Source of the DNA: Lentimicrobium saccharophilum
Lineage (GTDB): Bacteria > Bacteroidota > Bacteroidia > Bacteroidales > Lentimicrobiaceae
Length of the DNA stretch: 64,000 nucleotides
Assembly (NCBI RefSeq): GCF_001192835.1
Contig: NZ_DF968182.1
Span: 628,349 to 692,348, forward strand
Reading direction: 5' to 3'
In this document: positions 19,937 to 29,408 of the stretch, piece by piece
Layout of the letters: each line of letters begins with the position of its first letter
How positions within the stretch are numbered: position 1 is the stretch's first letter
Notes under the pieces: generated by a model
Databases searched by the model: none
Told to the model about the DNA's origin: nothing
The model's input: the letters and a program-made list of their open reading frames with translations, nothing else
Made by a program: the position numbers and the translations under genes

Positions 19937-21028
19937 ATGAAAGCAAGCATCTTTACCCTTATTCTTATTATCCCGGCCATGCTGGTGCTGGGCCAGCGCC
20001 CGCAGCCACATCGTTGCGATGTACCGCTTCCCGATCATATCTTCAGGCAGAAACAGCGTTCCGTTTCGCTACAGCCAACCGAAGAACTGAAACTGAAAGT
20101 GGCTGTGGCAGTCGCAACCGGGAATTGTCTGTCTGTGGAGCAGGTACGCTCGATCGCCGAACTGTTTATCGATGACTTCAGCCGCCTCAATTTTGCACAG
20201 GCCGCCTGGCACAACACGGTTGACCGGGAAAACTTCTATTATGTATATGATGCTTTTGCTTATTTCTCCACGGTTTTCATGCTGCACGACTATGTAAAGT
20301 CGGTCGAAAGCCGTCCTGTCGATTACCTGCCTCCTTATGAACCGCCTCTGAGCCTGAATTTTCCGGCATTGGAATACCCGGTGTATGAGAATTACCGCGG
20401 GCCTTCCAATTGCAACTACCCTATACGTGAGGATGATTTTCTCAGGCTGGCCGCACAGGTGCAGTCCAACACCTCGGAGAGTAACCGGGCGCTGCTGCTG
20501 TCGCAGATTGCTCAGAACAACTGCCTGAGCGTATCCCAGGCCATGAAACTTTCTTCTCTCCTTCAATCGGAGGGCAACCGTCTGGTATTTTTCCGCAATG
20601 CAATCAGTACCATTTTCGATCCGGGAAACCTGCAGTATGGCGCCCAGCTCTTTGCCCATATTCCCAACAAAGCTGCTTACAATGAGCTGATCAATCAACC
20701 GTTACCCGCTGATATTCCGGTAGAACAGCCTCCCTGCTTTGTGCCGGACGAGGAGTTTAACCAGATCATGGCATCCATCCGGAAGGAGAGCTTCAACAGC
20801 ACCAAAGTCACCCTGGCCAAGCAGATACTGCGCAGCAAACAGTGCTTCACTACGGTGCAGATCAAAGAGATGCTGAAACTCTTCAGTTTTGACGATTCAA
20901 GGCTTGAGATGGCCAAATTTGCCTGGGAATTTACCACCGACCGTGATAATTATTATCAGGTTGCCGATGTGTTTACCTTCAGCAGCAGTAAGGAGGAGCT
21001 GATGAAGTTCCTGGATGGCCGGGAGTAA
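19937..21028 (+). CDS. Exported protein with three DUF4476 domains
   Basis: A 363-residue protein with a signal peptide (MKASIFTLILIIPAMLVLG, cleavage near residue 20). The mature part is three helical repeats of the DUF4476 type at about residues 30-120, 165-258 and 268-361. Each holds a helix followed by a conserved N/QC-L/F-S/T-V motif (NCLSVEQVRSI, NCLSVSQAMKL, QCFTTVQIKEM) and then a run such as FDDSRLEMAKFAW. A proline-rich linker joins repeats 1 and 2. DUF4476 has no known biochemical function; it is common in exported Bacteroidota proteins. A family B repeat begins just after the stop codon. Confidence 0.85.
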   Translation: MKASIFTLILIIPAMLVLGQRPQPHRCDVPLPDHIFRQKQRSVSLQPTEELKLKVAVAVATGNCLSVEQVRSIAELFIDDFSRLNFAQAAWHNTVDRENFYYVYDAFAYFSTVFMLHDYVKSVESRPVDYLPPYEPPLSLNFPALEYPVYENYRGPSNCNYPIREDDFLRLAAQVQSNTSESNRALLLSQIAQNNCLSVSQAMKLSSLLQSEGNRLVFFRNAISTIFDPGNLQYGAQLFAHIPNKAAYNELINQPLPADIPVEQPPCFVPDEEFNQIMASIRKESFNSTKVTLAKQILRSKQCFTTVQIKEMLKLFSFDDSRLEMAKFAWEFTTDRDNYYQVADVFTFSSSKEELMKFLDGRE

Positions 21029-21042
21029 GCTGGTTCGGATTT

Positions 21043-21108
21043 ACCTTCGGTGAACTCCGCTTCGCTCCGGTTCGGATTTGTTTCGATGTAGTCACAGACT
21101 ACGCTGAA
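21043..21108. repeat. Family B repeat copy
   Basis: Starts 14 bases after the stop of the DUF4476 gene with ACCTTCGGTGAACTCCGCTT and ends with the palindromic GTAGTC-ACA-GACTAC core and CGCTGAA. It may serve as a transcript end for the upstream gene. Confidence 0.8.
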
Positions 21109-21174
21109 ATGGAGTATCTGGTGTATGGGACTTAAAATCCCTCACGGATACTTTTAATTCATGTTTCCAAGCCT

Positions 21175-21182
21175 TATCTTTG
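21175..21182 (+). promoter_or_regulatory. Bacteroidota -7 box (TATCTTTG) for the aldehyde ferredoxin oxidoreductase gene
   Basis: TATCTTTG matches TAnnTTTG and lies 28 bases before the ATG at 21,211. Confidence 0.55.
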
Positions 21183-21210
21183 ATAAATTGTACCATTAAA
21201 GATCCGGGAC

Positions 21211-23079
21211 ATGGACTCTACCCTTAAAGTGCTTTTCGTCAATGCAACCGATGCATTTTACCGCATCAGGAAATACAAGGTTGGTGATTTCTTCGGGCCT
21301 GTCGATCTCGGTCTACACCTGGCCGGGCGTTACAAAAGTCTGAACATTGGTGTCGGATTGCTCTCCGGTTCTATTTTTCCGGGATCCAACCGGCTGATAT
21401 TCACCGGATTTTCTCCCTGCTGGGGCGGTTTTTACATTTCCTCCATGGGCGGGGCCGGGTTGGTTTTCGACAATCTTGGCATCAATATGCTTTCCATTGT
21501 CGGCAAAGCGCCGGTGCCTTCCGTACTTTACCTCAACCGTGTGCACGGGGAAGAGATTCAGGTTGAAATTGCTCCGCTCGATCTGAACAGGATATGGTAC
21601 GAAGGCCGGGGAGGCATCTATTCCCTGATGGATTATGTTTTTGAGCAATACCGGCCCCGTTATGAAAACGAACCACGTATTCTTGCCACGGGGCCTGCGG
21701 CGATGGTTACCGATTTCGGCGGTGTTGCCTCTGTGCCGGTTAAACGCGGGGCGCTTTCTAATGTGGATACCTGGGCAGGCAGGGGCGGCTTTGGCTCGGC
21801 ATTACTTCAGGAACACGGCATTGCAGCGGTAATTTACGGGGGTACCCATATCGATGAAGACTTCCGCGACCGTAAGGTAGCCGATGAATGGTTCGAAAAC
21901 CGCTATGCCAGGAAACTGGCAGCCAAAGACCTTGAAATCACCACCAAATACCGGTTTGATCCAAACTTTGATACCGGGGGCACGTTCGGCGTAAACTATG
22001 CCACCATGGGCAGCAAACTGCTGGCGTTTAATTATCAGTCGATGAACTGGAGCAAAGAACTCCGCCAGAAGTTGCAAAAGGAGTTTATCCTCGATCACTA
22101 CCTGAAACAGTTCAATGAGGAGACCATCAAGACCAGGCAACAGGCTACCTGCGGAGAACCCTGCGCTGCCGTCTGCAAGAAGCTGCGCGACGAATACAAG
22201 AAGGATTATGAGCCTTACCAGACCATGGGTCCGTTGAGCGGCATCTTTGACCAGCGGGCTGCCGAAAAACTGAACCATCATGCCGATATGCTCGGCTTCG
22301 ATGCCATCTCGGTGGGCGGGGTAATCTCCTGGCTGATGGAATGCCTCGATGCCGGGGAGCTGCAGCCTGCCGATCTGGGAGTAAGTGCAAAACCGGTATT
22401 TAACCCGCAGAACTTTGATATCGTAAAAGATTCCATGCACAACGCCCTGCTGGGATGTGAAATCCTCGACAGCATCATTGCAGGCACCATCAATCTGAAA
22501 GAAGGTGCCCGCAAATACGGGCGCAGGCTTTCACGCGCGAAAGGGGTCAACCTGCTGAACCGCTTCGTTTATACCGCTTATGCGCGAAAGGGATGGATGG
22601 TCCCCAACCAGTACTGGACCCCGGGCGCACTGTCGCCCATGGCCATCATGGGGAAATATTACATGTACTACGGGGATGAGTTCGTATCGCCCCGTGAGCT
22701 GGGCAGGGTAAATGCACAGCGCATGCTGGCCGAGCTGATCATCGACAACATGGGTATCTGCCGGTTCCACCGGCTGTGGGCCGAAGAGATGGTGCCCGAG
22801 ATCGTGGAATCGCTTTACGGACTGGGAGAAAAATTTATGGAATCCATCCGCTTCACTGCCAGCCGGATCAACGGCCGAAACAGCTCGGTATTCTGGGAAT
22901 CGGAGCGGAATTTCGAATATATTGCCAGCTTTCTGCGCCGCAAAAAAGAAGAGGGGCTGGACAGTGAGGAGTTCAATAAATGGCTGGATGCCTTTGAAGC
23001 CATTCCCAAAGAAGCCGCGCTCGACTTCTGGTACGAGATCCACAAGGGGGTGCAGGAGTCGCTGCGGGAGTTTAATTAA
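21211..23079 (+). CDS. Aldehyde ferredoxin oxidoreductase (tungstopterin enzyme)
   Basis: A 622-residue cytoplasmic oxidoreductase of the AOR family, which oxidises aldehydes to carboxylic acids with ferredoxin, using a tungsten bis-pyranopterin cofactor and one [4Fe-4S] cluster. The N-terminal domain holds FSPCWGGFYISSMGGAG and WAGRGGFGSALLQ, the pterin-binding glycine patches. Cluster ligands are Cys314, Cys318 and Cys322 in CGEPCAAVC plus the distant Cys517 in NMGICRF. The spacing C-x3-C-x3-C differs slightly from the classical C-x2-C-x3-C. Its presence points to anaerobic fermentative metabolism. It has its own promoter box. The last eleven codons are duplicated downstream in a 261-bp tandem repeat. 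Confidence 0.9.
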   Translation: MDSTLKVLFVNATDAFYRIRKYKVGDFFGPVDLGLHLAGRYKSLNIGVGLLSGSIFPGSNRLIFTGFSPCWGGFYISSMGGAGLVFDNLGINMLSIVGKAPVPSVLYLNRVHGEEIQVEIAPLDLNRIWYEGRGGIYSLMDYVFEQYRPRYENEPRILATGPAAMVTDFGGVASVPVKRGALSNVDTWAGRGGFGSALLQEHGIAAVIYGGTHIDEDFRDRKVADEWFENRYARKLAAKDLEITTKYRFDPNFDTGGTFGVNYATMGSKLLAFNYQSMNWSKELRQKLQKEFILDHYLKQFNEETIKTRQQATCGEPCAAVCKKLRDEYKKDYEPYQTMGPLSGIFDQRAAEKLNHHADMLGFDAISVGGVISWLMECLDAGELQPADLGVSAKPVFNPQNFDIVKDSMHNALLGCEILDSIIAGTINLKEGARKYGRRLSRAKGVNLLNRFVYTAYARKGWMVPNQYWTPGALSPMAIMGKYYMYYGDEFVSPRELGRVNAQRMLAELIIDNMGICRFHRLWAEEMVPEIVESLYGLGEKFMESIRFTASRINGRNSSVFWESERNFEYIASFLRRKKEEGLDSEEFNKWLDAFEAIPKEAALDFWYEIHKGVQESLREFN

Positions 23080-23570
23080 AATGTACTTTTCACCCGGTCA
23101 GATTACCATCAGGGGCGGTAATCCGGAATGATGCAGTTAACTGGTGCAATGGTTTTATCAAGGTGCACCTGCATTTGTATTTTCATGGCAATCCACCCGG
23201 TGCAGCCGGGGTCCCGATCGTTATCGGGATCGGATCTACCTTCGGTGAACTCCGCTTCGCTCCGGTCCGGATTTGTTTCGACGTAGTCACAGACTACGCC
23301 GAACAAGGGGGTGCAGGAGTCGCTGCGGGAGTTTAATTAAAATGTACTTTTCACCCGGATAGATTACCGTCAGGGGCGGTAATCCGGAATGATGCAGTTA
23401 ACTGGTGCAATGGTTTTATCAAGGTGCACCTGCATTTGTATTTTCATGGCAATCCACCCGGTGCAGCCGGGGTCCCGATTGTTATCGGGATCGGATTTTG
23501 GATTTACCTTCGGTGAACTCCGCTTCGCTCCGGTCCGGATTTGTTTCGATGTAGTCACAGACTACGCCGA
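23043..23570. repeat. Tandem 261-bp duplication including the 3' end of the oxidoreductase gene
   Basis: Unit 1 (23,043-23,303) starts inside the last codons of the oxidoreductase gene; unit 2 starts at 23,304 with the same CAAGGGGGTGCAGGAGTCGC and repeats the stop codon and downstream bases. Each unit ends in a family B copy (23,238-23,308 and about 23,506-23,577). Unit 2 carries a 7-base insertion before its B element. The second copy of the gene end is not translated as part of a gene. Confidence 0.85.
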
Positions 23571-23613
23571 ACAAGGGATTAGGACGTCCCCGCCAACCGT
23601 TACCAGGATTCAC

Positions 23614-23640
23614 CTAACAGGTTTTCTTATAACCTGTTAG
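23614..23640. repeat. Family A hairpin copy
   Basis: Arms CTAACAGGTT and AACCTGTTAG are perfect and enclose a 7-nt loop TTCTTAT, followed by GTGTAATAAA. It lies about 50 bases downstream of the convergent guaC stop and could end transcripts. Confidence 0.8.
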
Positions 23641-23689
23641 GTGTAATAAAGCCGTTTATACTTGAACAAATCAAATTCAGGCAAAATTC

Positions 23690-24730
23690 CTAATCGGTAT
23701 AGACCTGATTTTCCTGTTCCGCCACGCGTATGAATGTAGTTCTCTTGCTCAGCTCTTTCAGTTGGGAAGCCCCGACATAGGTACAGGTGCTGCGCAGGCC
23801 GCCAAGTATATCCTGAACGGTATTTTCAACTTTGCCACGATAAGGGACTTCGACTGTTTTGCCTTCGCTGGCGCGGTAATCGGCTACGCCGCCCACATGT
23901 TTTTCCATGGCGGTGGCCGAGCTCATCCCATAGAACATTCTGAACTTTTTACCGTCTTTTTCAATAAGTTCCCCGCCACTCTCATCGTGTCCGGCAAGCA
24001 TCCCTCCGAGCATCACAAAATCGGCCCCGGCACCAAAGGCTTTGGCTACATCGCCGGGCGTGGAGCAGCCTCCGTCGCTGATAATCAGTCCGCCAAGACC
24101 GTGTGCTGCATCAGCGCATTCGATGATGGCCGACAATTGCGGGTATCCAACCCCGGTTTTTACCCTGGTGGTACACACCGATCCCGGCCCGATGCCGACT
24201 TTAATAATGTCGGCGCCGGATAACAGCAATTCTTCAACCATCTCACCGGTCACCACATTCCCGGCAATGATTACCTTGTCGTGAAACCTTTTGCGCGCCT
24301 GTTTGACAAAAGCCACAAAATGTTCCGAATAGCCATTGGCCACATCAATACACAGAAACCTGAGGCGGGGATAGGCAGTGAAAATTGCTGTCAGTTTCTC
24401 AAAATCATCCTGCCCTGTTCCTGTGCTTACCGCGATATAGTCTTCGATTCCCGTGGGTGCGGTATCCATAAACCGCTTCCATTCATCCGGCGTGTAATGC
24501 TTATGAATGGCGGTAAACAGCTTCATACCTGACAGTGAAAGCGCCATGTCAAAAGTGCCTGTTGTGTCCATATTTGCAGCCATTACCGGAATGCCTGTCC
24601 ATTCCGATTGCGTGTGCAGCATCCGGAAAGTACGTTCGAGCCTTACCAGGCTCCTGCTTTTGAGGGTTGAACGTTTCGGTCTGAACATCACGTCCTTAAA
24701 GCCCAGTTTGATCTCATAATCTATTCTCAT
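23690..24730 (-). CDS. guaC: GMP reductase
   Basis: GMP reductase makes IMP from GMP with NADPH in purine salvage. The 346-residue product has the IMPDH/GMPR barrel. [19 protein letters not shown] and [11 protein letters not shown] hold the phosphate loop and the catalytic Cys186, the same position as in the E. coli enzyme. [21 protein letters not shown] and [13 protein letters not shown] follow, and no CBS domains are inserted, which separates it from IMP dehydrogenase. ATG at 24,730 is preferred to 24,757 because a TATCTTTG promoter box lies between the two; [14 protein letters not shown] also matches the family N-terminus. It stands alone on the minus strand. Confidence 0.95.
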   Translation of the reverse strand: MRIDYEIKLGFKDVMFRPKRSTLKSRSLVRLERTFRMLHTQSEWTGIPVMAANMDTTGTFDMALSLSGMKLFTAIHKHYTPDEWKRFMDTAPTGIEDYIAVSTGTGQDDFEKLTAIFTAYPRLRFLCIDVANGYSEHFVAFVKQARKRFHDKVIIAGNVVTGEMVEELLLSGADIIKVGIGPGSVCTTRVKTGVGYPQLSAIIECADAAHGLGGLIISDGGCSTPGDVAKAFGAGADFVMLGGMLAGHDESGGELIEKDGKKFRMFYGMSSATAMEKHVGGVADYRASEGKTVEVPYRGKVENTVQDILGGLRSTCTYVGASQLKELSKRTTFIRVAEQENQVYTD

Positions 24731-24743
24731 ACCTGTTTTTTTA

Positions 24744-24751
24744 CAAAGATA
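24744..24751 (-). promoter_or_regulatory. Bacteroidota -7 box (TATCTTTG) for guaC
   Basis: Minus-strand TATCTTTG, 13 bases ahead of the ATG at 24,730. It implies a very short leader and rules out the upstream ATG at 24,757. Confidence 0.6.
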
Positions 24752-24980
24752 ATGCATTCATGTTTTTCATTCTATCCTGAACAGCTTCCTGAGGGAATCG
24801 TTCAGATTTCCAAAGTCATACTGAAAAGAGCATAACAGGCCGTACCGCAGACTGTATGCCATGCGGAAAATTGGGCCACCGGCCGTTTCGTTCAGTCCCG
24901 CAAAGCCTGTACCCGGTACTGCTTAAAACTTAATACATTTACAGTTGTTTATATTGCCCTTAATTAATGATTGTCAAATA

Positions 24981-26132
24981 ATGAAATCCTATCAGTTTCT
25001 GGTCTTCTTCAGCATTGTGCTGCTGATATACGCTTCGGTCAACTATTATATTTATGCAAGGTCAATGCAGGCGATTCCTGCCGACAGCAGCTTCAGGGGC
25101 TGGTTCCGCTGGGGTTTTCTGATCCTGGCCTCGGCTTATGTGGCCGGCCGTTTTCTCGAGCGGGCCTATCTCTCGGTAATGAGCGATTTGCTCACCTGGG
25201 TGGGAGCCTTCTGGCTTGCCGTGATGCTGTATGGGTTCCTTATGGTTGTGCTGATCGACCTTATTCGCCTCGCCGACCATTTCACCGGCTTTTTACCGCA
25301 GATACTGCATACTTCCCGCGGGAAGCTTAACGTCCTTTACCTGGGTATGGCAGCAACAGCCATCATTGTGCTGGCCGGTTATATCAATGCCATTACCCCG
25401 AAGACCACTAAGCTGGTACTCGACATCCCGAAAGAAGCCAACGGGCTGAAGGAGCTGAAGATTGCCATGGCTTCGGATATCCATATGGGTACGCTGATCG
25501 GGCCAAGGCGCACTGGTAAGCTGGTGGATTCGATCAATGCCCTGAATCCGGATATTATATTGCTGGCCGGCGATATTGTGGATGAAGACCTGGCTCCCGT
25601 AATCCGTCAGAACCTGGGCGAAGCGCTCACCCGCCTCAAAGCTCCGCTGGGCGTTTACGGCATCACCGGAAACCATGAGTATATCGGCGGTGCCGAAGCG
25701 GCGGTAAAATACCTTGAAGCGCATGGCATTACCATGTTGCGCGACAGCGTGGTGAAGGTTGCGGATGCTTTTTATGTGGCCGGACGCGAAGACCGCGATA
25801 AAAACCGCTTCAGCGGAAAACCCCGGAAAGAGGTGAAGGAGCTGCTGCTGGGCGCAGACCTCAGCCGGCCGGTAATCCTGCTCGACCATCAGCCCTTTGC
25901 ACTGGATAAAGCCATGGAAGCCGGAGTGGACCTGCAGCTGTCGGGACACACCCACCACGGACAATTGTGGCCGCTCAATTTTATCACCCGCGCCGTGTAT
26001 GAGGTGAGTATGGGCTATAAAAAGAAAGGAAACACTCATATATACGTATCCCCGGGATTTGGTGGCTGGGGCCCGCCGGTGCGAACCGGCCACCGGCCTG
26101 AAGTGGTGAGTATTTTGCTGAGATTCAGGTAG
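24981..26132 (+). CDS. Membrane-anchored metallophosphoesterase
   Basis: A 383-residue protein. Residues 1-140 hold four to five membrane segments, beginning QFLVFFSIVLLIYASVNYY. The C-terminal two thirds are a calcineurin-like phosphoesterase with the dimetal motifs in order: MASDIHMG, LLAGDIVDED, GNHEYIGG, and SGHTHHGQ. This arrangement resembles YkuE/YaeI-type membrane-linked phosphoesterases of lipid or nucleotide headgroups. TTG at 24,945 would add twelve residues, but ATG at 24,981 starts MKSYQF directly before the first membrane helix and is preferred. The substrate is unknown. Confidence 0.87.
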   Translation: MKSYQFLVFFSIVLLIYASVNYYIYARSMQAIPADSSFRGWFRWGFLILASAYVAGRFLERAYLSVMSDLLTWVGAFWLAVMLYGFLMVVLIDLIRLADHFTGFLPQILHTSRGKLNVLYLGMAATAIIVLAGYINAITPKTTKLVLDIPKEANGLKELKIAMASDIHMGTLIGPRRTGKLVDSINALNPDIILLAGDIVDEDLAPVIRQNLGEALTRLKAPLGVYGITGNHEYIGGAEAAVKYLEAHGITMLRDSVVKVADAFYVAGREDRDKNRFSGKPRKEVKELLLGADLSRPVILLDHQPFALDKAMEAGVDLQLSGHTHHGQLWPLNFITRAVYEVSMGYKKKGNTHIYVSPGFGGWGPPVRTGHRPEVVSILLRFR

Positions 26133-26187
26133 GGTTTTCTGAAGGGGGGAGAGGGGGAGAAAGGGAGACAAGTGGACCAGGATTCAC

Positions 26188-26214
26188 CTGACAGGTTTTC
26201 TTCTAACCTGTCAG
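26188..26214. repeat. Family A hairpin copy (G/C variant)
   Basis: Arms CTGACAGGTT and AACCTGTCAG are perfect. Relative to the 18.4-kb copies both arms have changed together (A to G and T to C), keeping the stem intact. The rest of the gap to 26,600 holds GGACGTCCGC words, the hairpin CCCCGTC/GACGGGG-like sequence near 26,420 and short AACACCCGGA repeats; no gene is seen. Confidence 0.8.
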
Positions 26215-26607
26215 GTGTAAAAGAGGCGAATAAGCCTTGCTAGGTTTGATTTTTTTGCCCGGATGAGACGTCCGCACCAGCAGCAGCTTGCACCATGAAT
26301 AATGAACCACATCAGGCGCAACTTGTCCCGCAACAGGTGTGATTCTTATATTGCGCAGCATTTTACGTGCCCGGGGACAAGAACACCCGAACCCCGCAGT
26401 TGCGGGACTTCCCCGTCGAAGTAACGGGGCAAGCTGCTTCGCTAAGCACCCGAACACCGGAACACCCGGATACAACAACAGCATGTCTGAATTCAAGGAT
26501 AGCTTTCCTCATTTAACCGCTCAGGCTGCGGGGTATAAATCATGCTGCTCTACCGGCATATATCCTGTCTTTTCTCTCTGTATTACCTGGTGATTGCCGG
26601 GAATTTC

Positions 26608-26615
26608 TATTTTTG
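26608..26615 (+). promoter_or_regulatory. Bacteroidota -7 box (TATTTTTG) for the YfcC-type carrier
   Basis: TATTTTTG matches TAnnTTTG and is 19 bases before the ATG at 26,634. Confidence 0.55.
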
Positions 26616-26633
26616 TAATTCAATGTACAAGCT

Positions 26634-28235
26634 ATGGCCAAAACAAGGAAATTTCCCCATACTTACGTTATTATCTTCTATCTGATCCTTTTCTCGGCGT
26701 TTCTTACCTGGGTAATTCCCGGAGGGCGCTATGAGCGCACAGTAGTGGAAATCAACGGGACAGAACGCGAAGTGATCGCCGATGACTCCTTTAGTTACAC
26801 CGAAAGCCAGCCACAGACCTGGCAGGTGTTCTCGGCTTTTTTCGACGGATTTGTCGACAAGGCGGATATCATTGTCTTTATCCTGATGATCGGCGGTGCC
26901 TTCTGGATCATGAACCACAGCAAAGCAATAGACGTTGGAATACTTTCCTTTCTCAAAAGGGCACGCCGTCTTGAAAACAGGCGCACCATCCGCCGGCTGG
27001 GGGTCGATAATATCATCGTTACGCTTATCGTATTGCTTTTCAGTATTTTCGGGGCAACTTTCGGCATGAGCGAAGAAACCATCGCCTTCGTAATTATATT
27101 CGTACCATTGTCCATCAGCATGGGTTATGACTCCATCACGGGACTGTATATGTGTTATGTGGCCGCCGCCCTGGGGTTTGCAGGCGCCCTGCTCAACCCC
27201 TTCACCATCGGTATTGCCCAGGGACTGTCGCACCTCCCGCTCTTTTCAGGCATTGAATACCGTTTCTTCTGCTGGGTGGTGATCAATATCGTCGGCATCG
27301 CATGGATACTGCGCTATATGCACCGCATCCGGAAGCATCCGCAGAAATCGCCTGTATATGAAGAAGATGCATACTGGAGAAACCGTCAGGAGGAGTCCAC
27401 AGAAGCCATAAAGTTCGAAACCCCGAAGGCGGCCTGGGTCAGCTGGATCATACTTACCGCGGTGTTTGCCTATTGTGCTTTTGCCTTGTCCACCACCCGT
27501 CTCACTGTAGGCAATGCTTCAGTAGTCTGGCCTGTTTTTCCTGTGCTGGCCGTGGCATTTGCCATTGGCGGCTACTTCTCCCTGCGTAAATCGGTGCACT
27601 TCTTTATCCTCAATATGCTCTCGTTTACCATCCTGATGCTGATCGTGGGGGTAATGGGCTACGGCTGGTACGTTATGGAAATTGCCACCCTGTTTATGGC
27701 GCTGGGTATTTTTTCAGGCATTTCAATGGATTATTCCCCCAACACCATCACCCGGCTGTTTCTCGAAGGGGTGAAGGACATCACCGGCGCCGCGCTGGTG
27801 GTCGGGCTGGCGGGAGGCATCATCATCATCCTCAACAACGGACAAATTATCGACACCTTGCTTCACAATGTCTCCGGCGCCATGGCAGATATGGGCAAGG
27901 TGGCCACCGTAGGAAGCATGTATCTGATGCAGACGGCCATCAATATCTTTATCCCCTCCGGCTCGGCCAAGGCCGCCCTTACCATGCCCATCATGTCGCA
28001 GTTTTCCGATCTGATCGGGCTTTCGCGACAAGCAACCGTGATGGCTTTTCAGTTTGGCGATGGTTTTACCAATATGATCACCCCTACCTCCGGCGTGCTG
28101 ATCGGCGCCCTTGGCGTGGCAAAGATCCCTTTCAACAAATGGGTGAAATGGGTTACCCCCCTGATGATCATCCTGGTTATCCTGGGTTTCCTCCTGCTGA
28201 TCCCGACGGTGACGATGCAGCTGAACGGATTCTGA
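26634..28235 (+). CDS. YfcC-family (DcuC/ArcD-like) membrane carrier
   Basis: A 533-residue inner-membrane transporter of the YfcC family, related to C4-dicarboxylate and basic amino acid carriers of the ion transporter superfamily. About twelve membrane segments are visible. The N-terminus PHTYVIIFYLILFSAFLTWVIPGG with RYER is typical. The two repeated half-motifs are NPFTIGIAQGLSHLPL and, in the second half, FGDGFTNMITPTSGVLIGAL, which form the substrate site in this superfamily. IPSGSAKAALTMPIM is also conserved. Substrate is not decided; arginine/ornithine, peptides or dicarboxylates are possible. It has its own promoter and is followed by family F and A repeats. Confidence 0.85.
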   Translation: MAKTRKFPHTYVIIFYLILFSAFLTWVIPGGRYERTVVEINGTEREVIADDSFSYTESQPQTWQVFSAFFDGFVDKADIIVFILMIGGAFWIMNHSKAIDVGILSFLKRARRLENRRTIRRLGVDNIIVTLIVLLFSIFGATFGMSEETIAFVIIFVPLSISMGYDSITGLYMCYVAAALGFAGALLNPFTIGIAQGLSHLPLFSGIEYRFFCWVVINIVGIAWILRYMHRIRKHPQKSPVYEEDAYWRNRQEESTEAIKFETPKAAWVSWIILTAVFAYCAFALSTTRLTVGNASVVWPVFPVLAVAFAIGGYFSLRKSVHFFILNMLSFTILMLIVGVMGYGWYVMEIATLFMALGIFSGISMDYSPNTITRLFLEGVKDITGAALVVGLAGGIIIILNNGQIIDTLLHNVSGAMADMGKVATVGSMYLMQTAINIFIPSGSAKAALTMPIMSQFSDLIGLSRQATVMAFQFGDGFTNMITPTSGVLIGALGVAKIPFNKWVKWVTPLMIILVILGFLLLIPTVTMQLNGF

Positions 28236-28769
28236 AGGAGGGACGAGGGACGGCCTCCACACTGAGAAGGAAAACTCTCCAGTGCGTGACAAGGGGACAA
28301 GGAGACAAGGCGACATGGGGACCAGGAATCACCTAACAGGTTTTCTTCTAACCTGTCAGGTGTAATAAAGCCGATTAAACTTTGCTAAGTCTGATTTTAT
28401 GCACGGACGGGACGTCAGCGCCAACGGTTGAAAATGAAAAGAAGATGTATAAAATCATCTTTGCGTCATTGCAGCCTGCTCCGCCATGGCGGAAGCTTTA
28501 TGCGTGGCTCTTTCCGTTGATATAGGGTTAGGTTTATGGGTATTTTCAATCCCGCTTGAACACATTCCTTTCAAAACCGTTCTTTTGTTGACCTTTAGCA
28601 AAACGGATTTCAGCTGAACAGGCTGTACGTTTACGGACAAGGGGTGTTCGTTCCTGATATCCTTTGCCGCAGGTCATTATTGTTTAGTTCAGAATATCAA
28701 TCTATTACAGATCATGGCACATTATTGGAATGAAATATTCCGTAACAGATGTGCATCAATCCGTTTCAC
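28236..28769. repeat. Gap with family F and family A repeat copies
   Basis: Bases 28,236-28,322 are a copy of family F (GGAGGGACGAGGGACGGCC, then AAAACTCTCC, then GACAAGGGGACAAGGAGA words). The family A hairpin follows at 28,333-28,359; its arms CTAACAGGTT and AACCTGTCAG contain one mismatch (A opposite C, or G opposite T on the other strand). Bases 28,440-28,740 are unique sequence with short frames on both strands; none is recognisable. Confidence 0.65.
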
Positions 28770-29324
28770 ATGAAAAGAAAAATCGGCGTGTCAATCATCA
28801 TCTTCGTGCTGACGATCCCCACCCTGCTTGTGCTGGCCCTGGCCTGGTCGGGCTTTTTCAGCAATTCCGAAATCCATGAGAAAACCATGGGCCCTTTTAT
28901 ACTGGTTTATGAAGAACATACCGGTCCGTATAAAGGTACCGCCAAAGTGATGGACCGTATTTACGAGCGGCTCAAGGAGGAAGATAACATCGAAACCTTC
29001 AGGGGTTTCGGGATTTATTATGATGATCCCAAAACAACCCCTGAGGCGGAGTTGCGCAGCATCGCCGGATGCATCCTCGAACCGGCGGATACCGCCCGAA
29101 TCAAAACCCTGCAAGGGAAATACACCCTGATGGAAATCCCTGAAAAGCTTTATGTCACCTCCGAAATCCCATTTCGCAGCCAGCTTTCGGTATTTGCCGG
29201 CATTGTTAAAGTGTACCCGGCCCTGAAAAAATACATGAAGGACAAGGGTTATGCACAGGTGCCGGCAATGGAAATCTACGACAGCAACAAAACGATTATC
29301 TATCTTTTCGAAGTGGTAAAGTAA
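28770..29324 (+). CDS. GyrI-like/AraC effector-binding-domain protein, membrane-anchored
   Basis: A 184-residue protein with one N-terminal membrane segment (SIIIFVLTIPTLLVLALAWSG) and a GyrI-like small-molecule-binding domain: FILVYEEHTGPYKGTAKVMDRIYERL, GFGIYYDDPKTTPEAELRSIAGC and YLFEVVK at the C-terminus, in the order strand, helix, duplicated half typical of this fold. Stand-alone members in Bacteroidota are widespread and their ligand is unknown. ATG at 28,770 (MKRKIG) fits a membrane anchor better than the ATG seven codons upstream. The next gene starts 84 bases further. Confidence 0.8.
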   Translation: MKRKIGVSIIIFVLTIPTLLVLALAWSGFFSNSEIHEKTMGPFILVYEEHTGPYKGTAKVMDRIYERLKEEDNIETFRGFGIYYDDPKTTPEAELRSIAGCILEPADTARIKTLQGKYTLMEIPEKLYVTSEIPFRSQLSVFAGIVKVYPALKKYMKDKGYAQVPAMEIYDSNKTIIYLFEVVK

Positions 29325-29408
29325 GGCAGGACGCGGCACTTCGGGCATCAGGACAGAACCCGGCAATGACTGAAACCCAATGACTCAAACACTATAAATC
29401 CAGCTGAT

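Noticed and set aside
28455-28640. Minus-strand 61-codon frame in unique sequence beginning MSVNVQPVQLKSV
   Set aside because: No ribosome-binding or promoter signal and no recognisable family. The plus strand is also partly open here. It is left as uncertain intergenic sequence.
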